This document shows positions 6,198 to 6,974 of a stretch of 6,974 nt of DNA, piece by piece (positions within the stretch are counted from its first letter, which is position 1; each line of letters opens with the position of its first letter). Source of the stretch: an uncultured Collinsella sp. (GTDB lineage: Bacteria; Actinomycetota; Coriobacteriia; Coriobacteriales; Coriobacteriaceae). A program made the translations under genes and the position numbers. The notes under the pieces were generated by a model. That model was not told the DNA's origin. It made no database searches and saw only the letters and a program-made list of their open reading frames with translations. The stretch lies in the NCBI GenBank assembly GCA_959599635.1, contig CAUGJN010000101.1:1-6974 (forward strand), read 5' to 3'.

Positions 6198-6974
6198 TAG
6201 CGCACCTCGCTAGAATCGACGCCGGGCACGCGGCGGCAGGAATACTCGTCCGTGGCAAACTTAGGGATCTGCACGGCCTCGAGCTCGCGGGCAAGCGCGG
6301 CCGAAAGCTCGATGCCGGCGGCGCGGCGCACGGCCTGGATCGCCAGTGGCGCCGAGATGCGGCGGCGGTAGTCGGCCGAGCCCCACAGGTTGGTGCCGTA
6401 GCTCAGCGCGCGTACGGACGCGGCCAGGGCGCGCAGCTCGTCCTCGGAAGGCTGCTCGTTCACCAGGCCGCATGCCTCGCCCTGCAGCAGGGTCGCGCGC
6501 AGCGGGCGGGCGCCCACGGTGACATGCCAGGAGCCGTCCCACCAAGCGGCGGTGACGTTGAGCGAGGGGAAGTCGGTCGCGGCCTTGCGCACGGCCTCGT
6601 AGCTCGCACGGTAGTCGTGCTTAACGACCACGATGTGCTCGATCACGTCGCGCACGTAGCCCATGTCTACGAACTCGGCGAGCGGCACGCGGCCGGCACC
6701 CGTCAGTTCAACGTACGAATCGAGCGCCAAAAAGGCCGAGAGCACGTCCGAGAAGCCAAAGCGGCCGTAGATGCTGCCGCCCACCGTGGCGGTGTTGCGC
6801 AGCTGCACGCCCACGATATCGTGGACGGCGAACTCAAAGACATGGTTGACAAGCGCGTTGAGCTCGGCATGGCGCTCGAGCTGGCGCAGGGTACACATGG
6901 CACCGATGCGAAACTCGGCCTCGGTCTCCTCGATCTGATCGAGTCCGCAGGCCGAAAGGTCAATCGCCGTCGCC
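6197..6974 (-). CDS. FAD-binding subunit of the molybdenum hydroxylase (partial, N-terminus beyond window)
   Basis: Flavin subunit that accepts electrons from the [2Fe-2S] clusters of the downstream gene product and delivers them to NAD+ or another acceptor. The frame stays open to the right edge, giving 258 visible residues. An ATG at 6898 is internal, because the conserved RIGAM (fragment residues 22-26) runs straight through it. Seen in order: RIGAMCTLRQLE (22-33); the flavin-binding stretch LRNTATVGGSI; and a C-terminal CO-dehydrogenase-flavoprotein-type domain ending near GSADYRRR. By comparison with family members, roughly 40-50 N-terminal residues with the first FAD-binding loop are missing. 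The C-terminal tail contains two Cys (one in EYSCRR) not typical of the domain. It overlaps the hydroxylase start by one base. E. coli YgfM is the closest functional parallel by context; XdhB or a CoxM-like subunit is the general family label. Confidence 0.88.
   Translation of the reverse strand, partial: ATAIDLSACGLDQIEETEAEFRIGAMCTLRQLERHAELNALVNHVFEFAVHDIVGVQLRNTATVGGSIYGRFGFSDVLSAFLALDSYVELTGAGRVPLAEFVDMGYVRDVIEHIVVVKHDYRASYEAVRKAATDFPSLNVTAAWWDGSWHVTVGARPLRATLLQGEACGLVNEQPSEDELRALAASVRALSYGTNLWGSADYRRRISAPLAIQAVRRAAGIELSAALARELEAVQIPKFATDEYSCRRVPGVDSSEVR
6205..6208 (-). promoter_or_regulatory. Shine-Dalgarno site of the hydroxylase gene
   Basis: GAGG in the last codons of the FAD-subunit gene, 7 bases before the ATG at 6197. 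With the one-base TAATG stop/start overlap it indicates coupled translation of the two subunits. Confidence 0.6.

Noticed and set aside
4446..6200. Plus-strand open frame of 584 codons opposite the hydroxylase gene
   Set aside because: An antisense shadow rich in Ala, Val, Leu, Arg and His without motifs; the minus strand encodes all conserved molybdenum hydroxylase motifs. The plus frames at 97-1002, 746-1633 and 3327-4382 are rejected for the same reason.
6197..6898. ATG at 6898 as the true start of the FAD-subunit gene
   Set aside because: The frame is open upstream to the window edge and encodes the conserved RIGA segment directly before this codon, so the gene begins outside the window.
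1..6974. CRISPR array, insertion sequence, phage, toxin-antitoxin or attachment site, including integration at the tRNA-Leu
   Set aside because: No direct-repeat array or transposase/integrase frame was seen, and no copy of the tRNA 3' end elsewhere in the window was noticed by eye; the genes are core functions and a metabolic operon.

Overview
The window carries six genes, all read from the minus strand. By position from right to left they are: the 3' part of an FAD-subunit gene of a molybdenum hydroxylase; a fused [2Fe-2S]/molybdenum-cofactor hydroxylase of the XdhD/xanthine dehydrogenase type; a tRNA-Leu(UAG); tig (trigger factor); clpP; and the 5' two thirds of clpX. The DNA is GC-rich with strongly GC-ending codons. 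The conserved tig-clpP-clpX order, an anaerobe-style molybdenum hydroxylase and a UUG-initiated tig suggest a gut anaerobe of the Coriobacteriia, perhaps Collinsella. That placement is inference from style and remembered relatives, not a database match.

Right half (3366-6974): the FAD-subunit gene enters from beyond the right edge. It ends in a TAATG stop/start overlap with the 943-residue hydroxylase gene, so the two are translationally coupled. Together they supply the whole electron path: Mo-cofactor hydroxylation site, two [2Fe-2S] clusters, then FAD. The pair resembles ygfM-xdhD of Escherichia coli, which sits in a purine-catabolism locus, so a purine substrate is the leading guess. A clear intrinsic terminator (3312-3341) closes this unit.

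Middle (3051-3365): tRNA-Leu(UAG) with an encoded CCA end lies behind an extended -10 promoter. A small UUCG-capped hairpin and a weak candidate promoter separate it from tig.

Left half (1-3050): tig, clpP and clpX form the widespread protein-quality-control cluster. Trigger factor binds nascent chains at the ribosome exit, and ClpX unfolds proteins and feeds them to the ClpP protease. clpP and clpX are almost contiguous (one base apart) and clearly co-transcribed. tig and clpP are separated by 163 bases rich in inverted repeats, including an 11-bp perfect-stem hairpin, which is the most notable non-coding structure here.

Nothing in the window looks like a new defence, mobile or CRISPR system. 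The points worth following are the active-site variations of the hydroxylase, the tig-clpP intergenic structure and the acidic insertion in ClpX.
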